64,000 bases of DNA from Macrostomum hystrix (GCA_950097015.1 CATNEN010000038.1:5129001-5193000); one strand, 5' to 3'; numbered from the stretch's first letter, positions 42,502 to 55,824 are shown. A program made the numbers and translations. Notes: generated by a model from the sequence alone, not told the origin.

Positions 42502-45500
42502 TCAGCACAACTGCTCTTGATTGTAGAAATCTGCTGAGCGAGTGGACAGCTGCTGCTGCTGCTGCAGTTGAGTTGAGGATAACGAAGCAACCTCAGGCTC
42601 CTCTGGGATGCCCAGACAGTGGCCTGGGGATCGAATCCTGGGCAGCGGGATCGGGGGCTGCGCAGCTCTCGCCTTGGCCGGGTGAGTTGGCGAACTGTCC
42701 GTGATTGCAGTCGGATGCTGGTGATACTGCTGCTGCTGTTGCTGATGAAAGTGTGAGTTAGGATGCTGTGGCTGGTAGGGCATCATCGAGGCAGCTGATG
42801 AAGCCACGGAGGAGAGAAACTGCTGAGAGTCTGCAAAGAGAGGCAGGAAGCCACTTTGTTAGCTTTATTTTTAACCAACAAAATCCAATCATGCTACTAA
42901 ACACAGCTAGACAAGTAGAAAGTTGATTTTGCATACTAAATATTGATAATTTCACATCAGCTCACTCTGATGCAGGTGATGCTGAGCTCCGTCCTCGCTG
43001 CCACCCCGACCGGAGTCAGCACTATCGCCGCCGTCAAATTCCTGCGTTTTGAAGGAGTTAAATTTTCTTTTGTTGTTAATTATCTCCGCCAAACCCGCAG
43101 TTCTACTCAGAAACTCTATTGCAACTGAAGACGTCTCAGAAACTGAGGAAGTGACGCCTCACAGACTGAGGAAGTGACGCCTCACAGACTGAGGAAGTGA
43201 CGCCTCACAGACTGCGGAAGTGACGGCTCAGGGACTGAGGAAGTGACGCCTCACTGACTGAGGAAGTGACGCCTCACAGACTGAGGAAGTGACGCCTCAC
43301 AGACTGAGGAAGTGACGCCTCACAGACTGAGGAAGTGACGCCTCACAGACTGCGGAAGTGACGTCTCAGGGACTGAGGAAGTGACGGCTCAGGGACTGAG
43401 GAAGTGACGCCTCACAGACTGAGGAAGTGACGCCTCACAGACTGAGGAAGTGACGCCTCACAGACTGCGGAAGTGAAGTCTCAGGGACTGAGGAAGTGAC
43501 GGCTCAGGGACTGAGGAAGTGACGCCTCAAAGACTGAGGAAGTGACGCCTCACAGACTGAGGAAGTGACGTCTCAGGGACTGAGGAAGTGACGGCTCAGG
43601 GACTGAGGAAGTGACGCCTCACAGACTGCGGAAGTGAAGTCTCAGGGACTGAGGAAGTGACGCCTCACAGACTGCGGAAGTGACGGCTCAGGGACTGAGG
43701 AAGTGACGCCTCACAGACTGCGGAAGTGACGCCTCACAGACTGCGGAAGTGACGTCTCAGGGACTGAGGAAGTGATGGCTCAGGGACTGAGGAAGTGACG
43801 TCTCAGGGACTGAGGAAGTGACGGCTCAGGGACTGAGGAAGTGACGCCTCACAGACTGAGGAAGTGACGCCTCACAGACTGAGGAAGTGACGCCTCAGAG
43901 ACGCTCTCAAATGCGCAGTTCTGCAATATCGAAAGTGGCAGCTACCCGAAACCCGCGAGGACACACGCACCTGCGCCCAATGTTCCATCCGTGTTTTGAG
44001 CGATGAGCAAAAAACATAGCAAGCAACTCTATTTCTGTTCTCATCTTAGACTGTTGCGCAATCGCCTTTTTAGATATTGAATATATTAGAAATCTGACCC
44101 GACAGCTCAAGCCCTTAGCGGGTTCGCATCATCTTCGAGCCACTCAAGTAGGCGGAACAAAACAAAGCAAATCACACTGGGAACAACTGACGTCTCAGTT
44201 TTCACTCCTCCGTCTCATACTCGCTAAATGCTCAGCTTTTTCTCAACAATTCCTTTTTGTTCACTCCTATTTAACTGATCCACCCTATAGCTGTTCCTTC
44301 AAGCCAGTTATTTGCTCCTTCTTTATAGTGGCAAGAACATCTTGAGTGACACATCACCTGGCCTGCCGTGTGCCGCATGCGTGACGGGGCTCAATTAGCG
44401 GTGAAGCTCAGCTCAGCACCCTGGCCCCTCAGTGCAAAAATTTAATGCTCCTAGCTTCGTCAATTCTAGAGAACACTGTTTCAAATAGTAGCTACATTGG
44501 GAGATATAAACAATGCTGATTAAGAACTCTGCTGCCTCTGCTGCCTTCAGTGTCTAGTCTAAACTCACAGTGACTCCCAGACCAGCTGCTGCTGCTGCTT
44601 TGATGGCATAGCGATAAGTTTTCGGATGAGGTCTGTGGCCCTCAGAAAATTCTAACTCAGTGATTCTGGTGCGAGAGGATTTTTCCACTGTACAAATACT
44701 GCCATTCTTATTTACACAGTTTAAGACTCGGAAATTTCCAGAATTCAATAATTTAAATTCATAACCTCACCTCATTGCCGGCCAGTAGCAGTTGCAACTG
44801 GGGCAGCTGGTAAAGCGGATGCTGAGGCGGAGGATAGCGCAACGTCGGATGCTTATGCTGGTGCGTGAAGTACAGCGGATGCAGCTGCTGCTGCATAATC
44901 ATAGGCATCATCTGAGAATCGTTCTGGCAGAAGGTCGTCATTTGCAGATGGTGCCGAGTTGGCGTACCATAGCTGCTGCCTTCGCCGCCGCTCTCTGCGC
45001 AGCCGAACATGAGCGAGTCCTGCGCTTCGCAGTTGTCCAGATGCCGGCAGTCATCGAGGGCAAACTGGCAGGACGCTGGCAGCGGCAGCGGTGGTGGAGG
45101 TGGAGAAGCCTTTTCAACGCCATTGCCGCATGAGGAGCCGCCCGCGGAAGAGGCGGCTCCAGCTGACCGTTGTCGCCGGCGCTGCCTGACGCAGACGATG
45201 GCAGACACCAGGCACAAGCTCACCATACCTGTGGCGGCTACCATGGCAACAATTATTGACAGGTTGACGCGGACTTCACGCAAGTGGCCGCTGTCTCCAG
45301 AGTAGCGCAGCACGTTAATCACGAGCTGTGTTTCAACGTAGAAAATCGTGTGGTCAGCATCCAAGGCTCTCACGGTCACAACATGCCGCCCTGGAGTCGG
45401 GCGGGCTACCAGTCGAACTACTCCGGACGCTGAGTCGATAGCAAGGAAAAATGACGCTTGGGACGGGGTCCCTGTTAATGGCTCGCCGACTGCGTCGATA

Positions 45501-47809
45501 AGCTGGTAAATAATTTTACTAGACTCGTCCGGGTCAGTTGCCTGCACTCTGGTGACGTCATCGTTTAGGCGGTGCGCAGTAGAGATGTTCACGTTGAAAT
45601 AGGACTCCATTGGGAACAACCAGACAGGCTTGCTGTCATTTTCATCCTCGACCACCACGGTGATTTCAGCTGTTGTGCTTAGCCGTGGCGTGGCATCTGA
45701 ATTCGTTGCCGACACTGACAGCAAGTAAACCGAATGAGCCTCTCGATCTAGCACCTGCGTCGTCCTTATTTGACCATCACTACTTACACGGAAGGGTCTC
45801 ATGATAGGCCGGATGTATCGATCGCTGTTTTCGCCTTCCCCTCCAAGAATTTTCGCGCGCACATCTAAGAGACGAAACTCCACGCGCGAGTTCGGCCCAG
45901 GAGCGTCAGGATCACTGACCCTAATTCGGTTTTCACCTTGATCAAATGGGATGGCGACTGTACCTTCAGGTGAATTTTCGCGCACTCTGAACTGACGCTG
46001 GGTTAATACTTCAGGAGCATTGTCGTTTAGGTCAACTACGCTGATGGTAACGCTAGCGGTCGCTGTGTGCTGAGTGCCATCGGCATCAGGTGTGTCCACA
46101 ACCTGCAATGCAAACACCAGGCAATCGTTAGGCAGCCGCAGTGTGTCCCGGTCGATTTCCGATTTCACCCTGATGAGTCCAGTTGCTCGGCTAACACCCT
46201 GCCGGCTTGACAAGCTCGACTCATTATGCTCAACAATCTCAAAGAAGCGGCCATGTGATGCAGTTCCATCGTCAAGAATTTTAAAGGTCAGCTTTTCGTT
46301 CCTGTCTCTGTCGACAGCTTCAATACTGAGCACGGTTCTTGATACACCAGTGACATCGTTCAGTCCATTGGACTCTTCAACAGTGCCATTGTAGAACGAT
46401 GACTGAAACTTCGGCGTAAATTCGTTCACATTCACAATTTTAATCTGCACCAGTTTGTACGATGACATCGGAGGAGAGCCATTATCGCGACAGTCGATTT
46501 TGACGTTCGTCTGAGTAAGGTCTTCGTAGTCCAGAGACTTTCTGCTGTGGAGCATGTAATGCTTATTATCAGAGTCTCCTTTTAAAAGAAACTGGGCGGC
46601 ACCAGGCTCACCCAGCTGACACGAGGTGCGTCCGTTTTCTTCCATATCTCCATCGGTCACCTCAATTAATGCGAGAGAGTTTTCAGAGTTGGAATTTTCA
46701 GTTACTGACACCACCCCAAGGCTCACAGCTGTACCAGATGTTCCATGCTGCTGCCACCCATGATTCATCGGAATGACAGATATATTTGGCGCATGATCGT
46801 TAGCATCCATTACTGTGAGTTTAAAGCTTGTCACTGCCTGACGATTAGGCGTGCCATTGTCCGAGACTTGCACCCGTACAGTGTAATTCGACTTGATGCG
46901 CGCGTCAAGTCTACGTTTTAGTCTAACCTGTCCTGTTGTTGCGTTAATGACAAAAGTCTCGATCACCTTCAAATCACCTGTGATGCTGTACGTAAGCCTT
47001 CCATTCTCACCACTGTCCGGGTCGAAGGCTGTGACATCCGCCACAAGTCCTCCAACTGGCAGCGTGTCAGGCACCTCGGGCCAGCTTTCGGGCGTCACAA
47101 ATGGAGCGTTGTCGTTCCGATCATGGACTCGAATTAACAAACGTTGGCTTGAGCACTTAGGGTTCAAGCCTCCATCGCAAGCTGTCAAATTCAGCAAGTG
47201 CTGGTGCGCAGTCTCGTAGTCAAGAGCCGGTGCACCCTTGGCCAGTACAAGGTAGAGTGCGCCATGTTGGTCGCTTTTTTTCAGATCAAACAGGCCCTTG
47301 CCACCAGAGAGATAGTAGCGGCCCTTAACCAATATTCCGTTGTCTCCAACGTCGGCATCCGTGGCCATATCAAGCGGGCACTGAAATTCCATGTCGCCTT
47401 CTTCAATAACGAGCTCTTTTTGCGGTTCCTTAAATACCGGCGCGTTGTCGTTGATGTCCTCGATGGTGACCCGCACTACAGTCCGACTGTTGCCAGCGAA
47501 AGCGTTGAGCTCTATTATACATGGCCGGGTCTCGCTGACATCGGGACACGCGACTGGGTCCTCGCGATCGATGCGTGAATTTGTGCGCACGTTGCTGACC
47601 TCGTCGATGTAAAAGTACGGCGACTCGGGCATCAGCAGAAACTTAGATAGGTTGCTGGGACTGCCCAACGCTTTCCAAATATTACCCACTGAGGCGTTCG
47701 AGTCGGTTGCTTCTTTGACGCTGAAGCTCACCTGGCGGCTGGCGGCTAGGACGATGCCAGTAAAACTTGCTGCCCATAGCAACCAACCTATGATGGTCGG
47801 CCCAGGCAT
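42502..47809 (-). CDS. Protocadherin with seven cadherin repeats, four coding exons
   Basis: Exon 1 (47809-44771) carries the signal peptide (GWLLWAASFTGIVLAAS) and about seven EC repeats, with linker motifs DINDNAP (118), DRNDNAP (230), DANDHAP (335), VNEFTPKF (461), DLNDNAP (593) and DENDSKP (722). It also has a TM helix (about 851-873, IIVAMVAATGMVSLCLVSAI) and part of the tail. One large exon for the whole ectodomain is typical of protocadherins. Tail exons: 44640-44569, 43041-42966 (DSADSGRGGSEDG, the delta-protocadherin-type DSGRG motif) and 42830-42502 (Gln/His-rich, TGA at 42502). Junctions are GAG|GTGAGG, ACT|GTGAGT and CAGA|GTGAGC, with matching phases, giving about 1171 residues. 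Expected function is Ca2+-dependent homophilic cell adhesion, usually neural. The acceptor of the 72-bp exon (TTTTCTGAG|GGC) was chosen by phase. Atypical WLFP-type linkers suggest a weaker Ca2+ site before the last repeat. Confidence 0.88.
43125..43905. repeat. Minisatellite, 23-bp unit (GACTGAGGAAGTGACGCCTC + ACA), intronic
   Basis: About 34 copies with alternating variants (GACGCCTCACA, GACGGCTCAGG, GACGTCTCAGG, and GCGG for GAGG) in repeated order. It lies in the protocadherin intron between the 72-bp exon and the DSGRG exon, about 85 bp upstream (on the gene strand, downstream in plus coordinates) of the DSGRG exon acceptor. Confidence 0.95.
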
Positions 47810-49195
47810 AATACTATCTTGTGTAGTCCTTGTTTTAGTGCTTTATCTTGCGTGCGAGGTGTGCATTAGTTTCAGATCATATCATCCGCTTATCATCCTC
47901 CACATAAGCAGTCTGCGTTGTTGATGCAGTCTCAGGAATCTGTGGGGAGATTTCAAGGGTGGTTCCGAGTGATCTCCACAGGGTACTTCAACTTTCATTA
48001 ATGCCTCAAAATGTGAAATTGCTCCCCAAATTACGTTCTTTACTCGAGAACTTGAGATGGCGATTAGCTCAAGTCGAGCGTTTTTGTGTGGCCTCTAACG
48101 AAAACAGCCCCGCCGCGTTATATAATAATCGATTGAAGCTACTGCCCGTCACAAAAATCAAGAAATCATCTGTGCATGTATATGTATATCCAGCGGATTA
48201 ATAAAATAGGATAAGTGATTTAGAATTTATACGACTTAAGCTTACAGATTTTTCTGGGAAAAATTCACCGAGAAAGCTGAGAGAGCTAGATGTGGAGGGA
48301 CACACTCGGTCTCCATTGTGTGAGAACAATGGCAGTTCTAAGGCCTATTTATCTCCACTGCCTTTGCACTAACGTCTGTTGTTAGCCGGCATGGTCACCT
48401 AATTCGAGGTCTTTCCCACAACCCCTAGCCCCGAGGCGAGTTTCTAGTGTCTCCGCACTAGGGGATCACACTGCATTCTCGCTGAAGCTTGTATCCATGC
48501 GGCCGCTATAAGGGGCAAGACAGACTCTGATGAGCTGCCCTGTTTCGCTTACAACGGCCTGCGTTTCCTTTCAACAATTTTCTGATGTTTTTTGCCTTTA
48601 CCTGTCTTGCCGTTTCCTCCCCGTTGTCCTATCCCATCTCTAAGGAATCCTGAGAGGCTTGTCGGACAGTGCTAGCCTTTTGTTAAACTGAAAATAACAA
48701 GCACGAAATAGACAACCCGTGAGCTCGGGAGAATAACAGGAAGATGCAATTAAATGACTTCTGCTTGTGTCTCTTGCGTGTCGCCAGGCTCAATGAGAAC
48801 GCATAGCGCTGGGACCTCGGATTCAAATTGCTGATGAATTGGCTACTTTGAGATTAGACAATCCTATTCTTACGTGTAGCTGCAGGGAATCGACCAGCTG
48901 CTACCACGGGCCATTGGCATCAGATTTCTTAGCCCGAAAAAAATAAAAGCTCAAAAGATTTGACAGGGATTTAGGGGGAAGGACACTCGGTCTGCAGTAA
49001 AGCTCTGGACCACGATCGTGTGGCAATTTTATATGAAAATATGAAGATTGAATTCTCGAAAACTATCGATTTCATAGCATTATTATACATTTATTATGGC
49101 ATCTAAAATTTTTTATCTGGATTACACAGTTAATGCAGTAAATTATTCAGTAAATAAAAGTTGCAGATAGATATGTAAGGTAGATACGAGCGCCG

Positions 49196-49196
<1 letters not shown>
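47810..49196. other. 5' flank of the protocadherin, no other gene seen
   Basis: The promoter of the minus-strand protocadherin should lie here; no TATA box can be fixed without a transcript start. Short plus frames (e.g. 47959-48201) have no domain. Confidence 0.4.
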
Positions 49197-49289
<93 letters not shown>

Positions 49290-49290
49290 T

Positions 49291-49341
<51 letters not shown>
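49197..49341. repeat. (GATA)n microsatellite
   Basis: About 36 GATA/TAGA units, with one ATAT interruption near 49289. It directly abuts a degenerate SINE 2 fragment. Confidence 0.97.
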
Positions 49342-49342
<1 letters not shown>

Positions 49343-49490
49343 GAGCCCTGCGTACCGCTGTTCAGTCCATGGACTGGGGAACCCTCCCTAATTTTCTATC
49401 TCAACTGTACTCATTTTACAGTTGGGTGAACTGAAGCACTAGATAATTAGTACACAGATTGCTAAGATTCGAACTCCTGGTCTGAAGCTC
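49342..49490 (-). repeat. Degenerate SINE family 2 fragment
   Basis: CTGCGTACCGCTGTTCAGTC, CATGGACTGGGGA and ACAGTTGGGTGAACTGAAGC match the family; the B box is degenerate (GATTCGAACTCC). Confidence 0.65.
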
Positions 49491-50840
49491 CACATCGAAG
49501 TTAATCTGTTAGCTTTATAACTTTGTGAATAATTGCATGCTCCGGCTTGAGGAGCGCATATGCGTATTGTGTCACGAGTTGCGACTGGCAGCACAATTGG
49601 CCTCCAGAATCTGGGTCCGCGAAATGCGATTCCCACGCGCAAAAAGAGAATATTCTTGTCGACTATATGGACAGAATAGCAGCATGCAGGATTTTCTGTT
49701 TAATTTCTGAGAAACAACAGGGATAGCGTTTTCGCTGCTTGCTGATTCTGTTCTGTGGCACCAGAGACAGATAGATCAGGGCCTTTCTTGCTGACTGGTG
49801 TTTCATGGGGGTAACTTGGCCCGACACAACCCAGGCTTAGTCGACCAGTTTTTTGTCAGTAACAAACTGGCAGCAAAAAATTAATCCAAAAGAAATTTCT
49901 AACTTCAAGCTGGTCTGGTGGCGCCTGATTTAGACCCATTTAGACCCATCCTCTATCAACTAGCTCGCGATAGAGTCTGTCAACTCGAAGCTGGAAGCCT
50001 GAAGTCAATCTGAAGCCATTGCAATCTTTTGTCAATTTTGTAAAATGCGTGTTTTAATGTCTGCAGATATTCTTTAAGGAATTGAATAGGGCCTGGGGCT
50101 GCTGCTTACGATGCATTTGACACGGAAATGACAGAATCAATGCCTGTTGCCAATCACTCTTTCTCGCTCCCCTTCAGTTCAATTTTTTCATCACAATTCA
50201 ACTTAAAGTCCCCCTGTTCCCCTCTCTCGAGACTAAAAATGAAGTAATCTTTCTATCATGAAAACAACTCACCGCTTGATGAAGTAAAAAATTGAGTCAC
50301 CTAGCACCGGAGTTCTAGTCTTGTGCGGGAGCCAACACAGTCGCGTGTGAGCAGAAGAAACCCGACAACCTGGCCAGCCTGACCAAGTGGACTCAAGCAA
50401 TATTTCTGTTTGCTGAGCTTCTGCCCGCCAAGGGAATAAAATCTTCCCTGATTAGGGGCACAATTGAGGATTAATTAAAGGCCCAACCAGACCGCCTAAT
50501 GCAAAGAAAGAGTTGGTCTTCAGATTTCGAACGCACAATAATCCTTCCTCCAGGGAGCCACAGAAGAGGTGGACTTTGCTGAGCAAGGTCGGGCCATACC
50601 AACTCTTACTCTAGCCATAAGCCTGTTACTCGTATTTAGACATAATAACGAATCCCTATAGTGCGAGTTTGCCGTTATTAAAGTCGGCAGACGAAACAGC
50701 GGTCTGCTGATCTGCGAAGTAGCAAAAAAAGTTGTTTAGATTAGAAAGGAAAATGAGCCGCCCGTTCTGAACGGAGTTTTTCATCGCATAAGTTTTTGTT
50801 TTAATTTTAGTATGACTCTTTGCCTTCACCTTTGCAACAG
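49491..50840. other. Intergenic, no gene supported
   Basis: Mixed-composition DNA with short frames only. A small direct repeat (GACCCATTTAGACCCATCC) is seen near 49934. Confidence 0.4.
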
Positions 50841-50842
50841 AT

Positions 50843-50843
<1 letters not shown>

Positions 50844-50875
<32 letters not shown>

Positions 50876-50899
50876 GGCAGCAGCAGCAGCAGCAGCAGG

Positions 50900-50932
<33 letters not shown>

Positions 50933-50951
50933 GGCAGCAGCAGCAGCAGCA

Positions 50952-51007
<56 letters not shown>

Positions 51008-51008
51008 G
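50844..51008. repeat. Interrupted (CAG)n tract
   Basis: CAG repeats broken by GGG at regular places. Its poly-Ala, poly-Leu and poly-Cys frames on both strands carry no flanking coding signal, unlike the tract at 18139. Confidence 0.9.
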
Positions 51009-51930
51009 GCAAGCTGAGTCATTAGAGATTCGCAGCAATGGCACACGATGAATTCTATTTCACTTCATCTCGTCGTCTCTCAGGCTGCCTTCTGATAAAA
51101 AAGCCAGCATTCCCTCACTCCTCAGTTGAGAGAGGAGAGTGAGGAGTCCGAATTGGCTCCTTGACATTTGGGCGGGAATTGTTTTTCCCGACGCTCCCCT
51201 CTTCCCACGGGAGCATTGCCAATCGCCTCTCGCGCTCGGAGGATCTAAGCTTTGACAAAAACAGCTTTGCAGAATGCTCTCCGTTGGTCCACTGTTTTGA
51301 CTGTACGCCCCTCCCCAGCAGCGCGTGTCCAGCAACTGATGCCCCGCTGGGAAATCCCTTTAGGATTTAGAGTGCCGTCGGGAATGACATCGCGGGACGG
51401 ATCAGCCTGACGAGGACAATCCCGCAGTCTCCGAGCGCCATCGCTGACCTCGGAACTGCCGATTGGCGCGTTGATATTCCCCCGAGCGAGGCACCGCATC
51501 TGTCTTGCCCGACCCGCTCGACCACCGAGCGGCAAACATTAATACTCCGAGTGTCATTTGCATGATGCGATTGTCAGCATTGCAGCTTTCATCTGCCTGA
51601 CTTCGTGCTTTGAGAGTCTTTAAAACCAGGGCCACATTTTTTATTAAACTTTCGATTTTTCATTGTTTGCGATGCCATGTGGCGGTTCGCGTACCATCGC
51701 GTGCCTCCGCTTCGGCTAGAACTTTTCTGAACTGATTTTGCTTCTGGTCAGTGAAATCGGTATAGAAACTTTGCAGCATCATAAAGGATCTGCTGTCGAA
51801 AGTAGTGAAATTAGTATCGGCTTGAACGAATACACAAAGTTTTTCAATAAAAAATGGTACATTTTTTTAAATAACAGGCGTTATATTAAGAAAATTAGAA
51901 ATAAAAAATTGGTCGATTATAAATCTACGA
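51009..51930. other. G+C-richer intergenic stretch, no gene assigned
   Basis: Overlapping short frames on both strands at 51060-51640 reflect the composition. None shows a recognisable domain or paired splice sites. Confidence 0.35.
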
Positions 51931-52064
51931 AATCTAGTTGTAGATTTACGTAGTTGTCTACCTGAAATCTAGTTGTCTACCTGAAATCTAGTTGTCTACC
52001 TGAAATCTAGTTGTCTACCTGAAATCTAGTTGTCTACCTGAAATCTAGTTGTCTACTGAAATTT
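51931..52064. repeat. Minisatellite, 19-bp unit (GAAATCTAGTTGTCTACCT), about 6 copies
   Basis: Near-identical head-to-tail units; the first and last copies are degenerate. Confidence 0.93.
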
Positions 52065-53895
52065 CGCTGTCTATGAAAATAGGAAAGAATCGAGCCAAAG
52101 CACAAGCCGTCAGAAATTCCTTTCAGCCGATCATTTCGCTAATAAATTAAGAAGCAAATTAAAAGAGCAATCAATCTAATCGATTTGGATAATCCAGTTA
52201 AAACATATTTTTGGCAGTGCATGAGAATGCATGAGTATGGTAGCAGCTAGCCACTGTATATAAGCCTGTTTTCCAGGAAATTGACTCTGAATTAATAACT
52301 TATCAGCCTAATGGACAAAAACGTAGGCCAGCGATTCTAGTAGCTAGAAAAAACAACTGGGAGACCCAATAGAGTAACTTTCTCTCATTGAAATATCTGC
52401 TGTCAGCTCTGCGCACATGCAGTGTGAAAGTGGGTATGTTGTAGGACCCAGGCACAGCTGCCCCGCGCCATCTGCCACTCTCCTCTGCACCGCTCACTGA
52501 CAAGTTGCAAGCTGCGGGCACTGGCAGACAGCCCCTGGTGACCTCGGGTCCAAGTTATTAAAGCTTCTGCCTGGTTGGTGCCAGAGAGGAAATGCATTTT
52601 AGGCCTCTTAATGATGCTTCTGTGTCAGTCGCCATCTCTCACAGACTTCCTATACCCCCACTACCCAGGTCGTCCAAGGCAAGCAATGCCACTTAGAAAG
52701 TTGTCTGGCATTGTACCATCATCTTCTGATTTCCAATGGACTGTTTTTTTAGCTATTATGCCAACAGTCTTTAGACACTGCATTGGCAGCAGAGAAATTC
52801 GAATTTGAAAAGACTTTATGGATGAGGGCGGCAAAGTGACCGGATACAAAGCAAACAACTCAGCAGATTCCGAAGATAGCGGTCAACTGGCAGCTTAACT
52901 GTAGTCAACTGGGTTGTTATGGGCGGTAGCATTCGTCATTAATCTTTATAGGGGACAGTGGGACACGGAGACAGGTAGAAAAATACTTCATACAGATAGT
53001 GGGGGGAGACAGGGTAGGGATTAGAGACATTATTTAGGCGCCCAAACTTGATTTATGGTGCCTGATTCAGCAACCGAAATGTAGCAATCGACCTCAGCTT
53101 GACCCTCTGCCGCACCTATAGACCGAAAATACCGGCTTTCGGGGTGGATTCATTCGCCATCGAGTCCGCAGCCAAACTTGCCCACATCTGCTGTTTTATG
53201 AGCAGCCGCAGTCACCCAGACTGCTCAGCCTGGGTCACATCAGCCCCGCAGCGAATAATTAATCACCTAAACTCAAATTGACCGCCCGACACTGATTTCC
53301 TGCTGCTGCTGCTTTTACAGGAATGTATCCCAAAGAAGAAACCTGCATTCTACTTTAAACTGGCACAGTGCGATATCGTGAGCACTAAGCTGCAGTTGTC
53401 TCAAATGACATGCGGGCTATCGTTGAGAACTAAACGGAGAATGAGATCGGAGATTAGTGGCCTCAACTGGGTGAGTGGAGGCTGCGGACCGGATTATCTC
53501 AATCGATGAGTCAGAAAAATTTAATTTGCTTTTTTTGTTCGTTAAATTTTTTTGAATCGTCAAATCAAACGAGCTAGCTTACTCATTCGCTGCCTTTTTC
53601 AGTGTGCGTTTTTTGGCTTGTCTAACTGCATCAGCATGAAATGCAAACTGCTTGTGCTTGCACTCACGCTATGGCATATGCTAGGGCGCTCTGCATCAAC
53701 ATCGACTGAGCGAACTGGAAAATGTAAACTGACTGCCGTGAAACAACCCCAATAAAGTCCGGCGCATAGCTAGCAATCTGGCCTCTTATTAGGGCTTATC
53801 TGGTCTGCGTTTTACACTTGATGGCCTTCCTGTGTAGTGTCTTCGCACCTTATGCCTCAAAAAAATAATAATTATAGATTTGAGTACGAATCTAC
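52065..53895. other. Intergenic, no gene supported
   Basis: No long frame, SINE or array is seen. Frames of 60-77 codons lack splice or domain support. Confidence 0.4.
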
Positions 53896-54032
<137 letters not shown>

Positions 54033-54115
54033 GATCAAATCCAATAGAAAAAGAAGCAAGCTGGAAAGTACAAATTTACCTCCTTTATCGATTTTCCAGT
54101 TGAGCTGAGCTCAGA

Positions 54116-54505
54116 ATGCCACTGAATGAAGCACAGAACAGGTCTTTGGTTGCTTCACAGTTTAAGAGGGCGACAGAATATCGATACAGGGATAGGAGAA
54201 AAAATCGAAGCTCTGAGTTGTTGATTTTCGCGGGTCAATCTTCTTCAGAGCTCGGAACCCGAACGCGAGCCTCAGTCAAGCTTAAAACAAATCTCCTGCT
54301 GCCGCGTGCACCGCCTCATGGCATCCATTATCCCATCAGGGCCAGATGCTACTGGGCTCTCGACCCGATCCCATTGGTTCAAGACCATTCACCCACTAAG
54401 GCGTTTTTGCAAGGAAACACAGCAGTAGCGACCCAGCCAATGAAGTTAAGCCCTGATTCAAAACTGCCGTCCCGTGTATCGGGATTGCACACACTAAATT
54501 CTTAG
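54116..54505 (+). CDS. Open frame of 129 codons, unrecognised
   Basis: An ATG at 54116 opens 129 codons of mixed composition (ATEYRYRDRRKNRSSELLIF, then RAPPHGIHYPIRARCYWALD). There is no domain, signal peptide or membrane segment and no supporting splice or poly(A) context. It may be chance. Confidence 0.15.
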   Translation: MPLNEAQNRSLVASQFKRATEYRYRDRRKNRSSELLIFAGQSSSELGTRTRASVKLKTNLLLPRAPPHGIHYPIRARCYWALDPIPLVQDHSPTKAFLQGNTAVATQPMKLSPDSKLPSRVSGLHTLNS

Positions 54506-54633
54506 TCCATATCTAGCTGAAACTATTTGCCGCGTGTCTTTAAATTCATTCTTTACAGACTGCGCTATCTCGAGTTAATTTTCTTGGTCCTGATCTTAGG
54601 ATAAAGGATCTCAAAATTATTACATTGGGATTA

Positions 54634-54735
54634 CCCGTTTAACAGTTGGCTGAACTGTCCAGTGGAGTCGGGAATCGAACACCCGACCTTTAAGTCGTGA
54701 GTCCGATGCTGTAACCACTAGCCTACAACCTCGTA
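54634..54735 (-). repeat. SINE family 2, head only
   Basis: tRNA-like head on the minus strand: GTAGGCTAGTGGTTACAGC, then CACGACTTAAAGGTCGGGTG, and B box GTTCGATTCC. Confidence 0.75.
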
Positions 54736-55499
54736 TTATAACCTCGGATTATAAACTTGTGATAAATAATTTTAGTATTATGAGATTATGCTAAGGAATT
54801 CAGGACGATCTTATGATAGCATTTCAGGAATTTGATTTTGGCATTACAATTAGAAAGGTTAGAAAGTTTTTTTACCATAGACTATGATGAATTTAACTGC
54901 GTTTATGTTTTTTGAGATCCTACTGCCCGGGGACCATAAAATGACTTAATGGCCCTAGAATGCAGACTTTTTTAGCCATAGACAACAGATTCTCGCATAT
55001 TATGGTATTATCACATTTTACAGTGAGATTTTTTATCGGTAATTCTTGTCTATGGTTAAATCGTATCTGTGCAAGGCATTTTTTATCACAAACTAAAAGT
55101 GCAGCTGTCTTACAACACATCTCGTTGAAAATATATTTTCGCTTAAAATCCATTTCGACTACATATTTATCCAGGAATCGAGAGAAGATTGCGTCCTTGG
55201 TACTTTAGTTGTTGTTTTATCCCAGCATACTCACCCATCCTGCAGTTCCTAGCCAAGTGAGTTTGCAGTGAGAGTGTGTGAATGTGTGTCGTTTGAGGAG
55301 TGGGAAAAACTTAGCGACCAGACACGGAGGACGGGATTAGCGAGCCGTAGCCGGGCGTGGCCCCTCCGCTTCGGCTATAAGCTCACTCTCGAGTTAACCC
55401 CCTTCCAACTGAAAGCTTCCAGTTTTAGTAGCCATTAGGCCACGGGTGGCTAAGCGCAGGGTGGGGAACACAAATTGGCGCTGACGGGGCAGGGCGGAA

Positions 55500-55824
55500 C
55501 TGAGGTGAGGGCGCTCAGTTTTTCACAATATTAGATATCCATTTTCCCCCTCGAGATTCGCTGCATCCTCCGGCTTTCTAGTGGGGATAAAAAACTGATG
55601 TCCCCTCCTGAGCACTTTCAGTTCGCCATGATTGAAATGAGAAAAATCCCATTTGAGTAGCGCTCTAAAGGACAGCAGGGCGAGGATGAAGAGGCTGCGA
55701 GGATCTTGGGGATTGCATATTGAGAATTGTCTCCAAATGGACTGTTATCACCTTGGTTGAACTTCCACAGGTAGGAGCAACGGGTCTCTGCATCTGCTGA
55801 CGAGATGACGATCTGAAACGACAC
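55500..55824 (-). other. Coding-like stretch in two frames, possible exon or pseudogene
   Basis: On the minus strand a good acceptor (TCGTTTCAG|ATCGTC) leads to about 60 codons (SADAETRCSYLWKFNQGDNS). An overlapping frame reads a hydrophobic segment followed by a polar tail (LFILALLSFRALLKWDFSHF, then NHGELKVLRRG). The two would form an extracellular piece plus membrane segment if joined by a frame change. I cannot tell a pseudogene from chance. Confidence 0.2.

Noticed and set aside
44792-47612. Plus-strand frames of up to 126 codons across 44792-47612
   Set aside because: They are antisense shadows of the protocadherin exon.
50656-51046. Poly-Leu, poly-Ala and poly-Cys proteins around the second CAG tract
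   Set aside because: All come from the trinucleotide repeat; the flanks carry no coding signal and frames on both strands are equally open.
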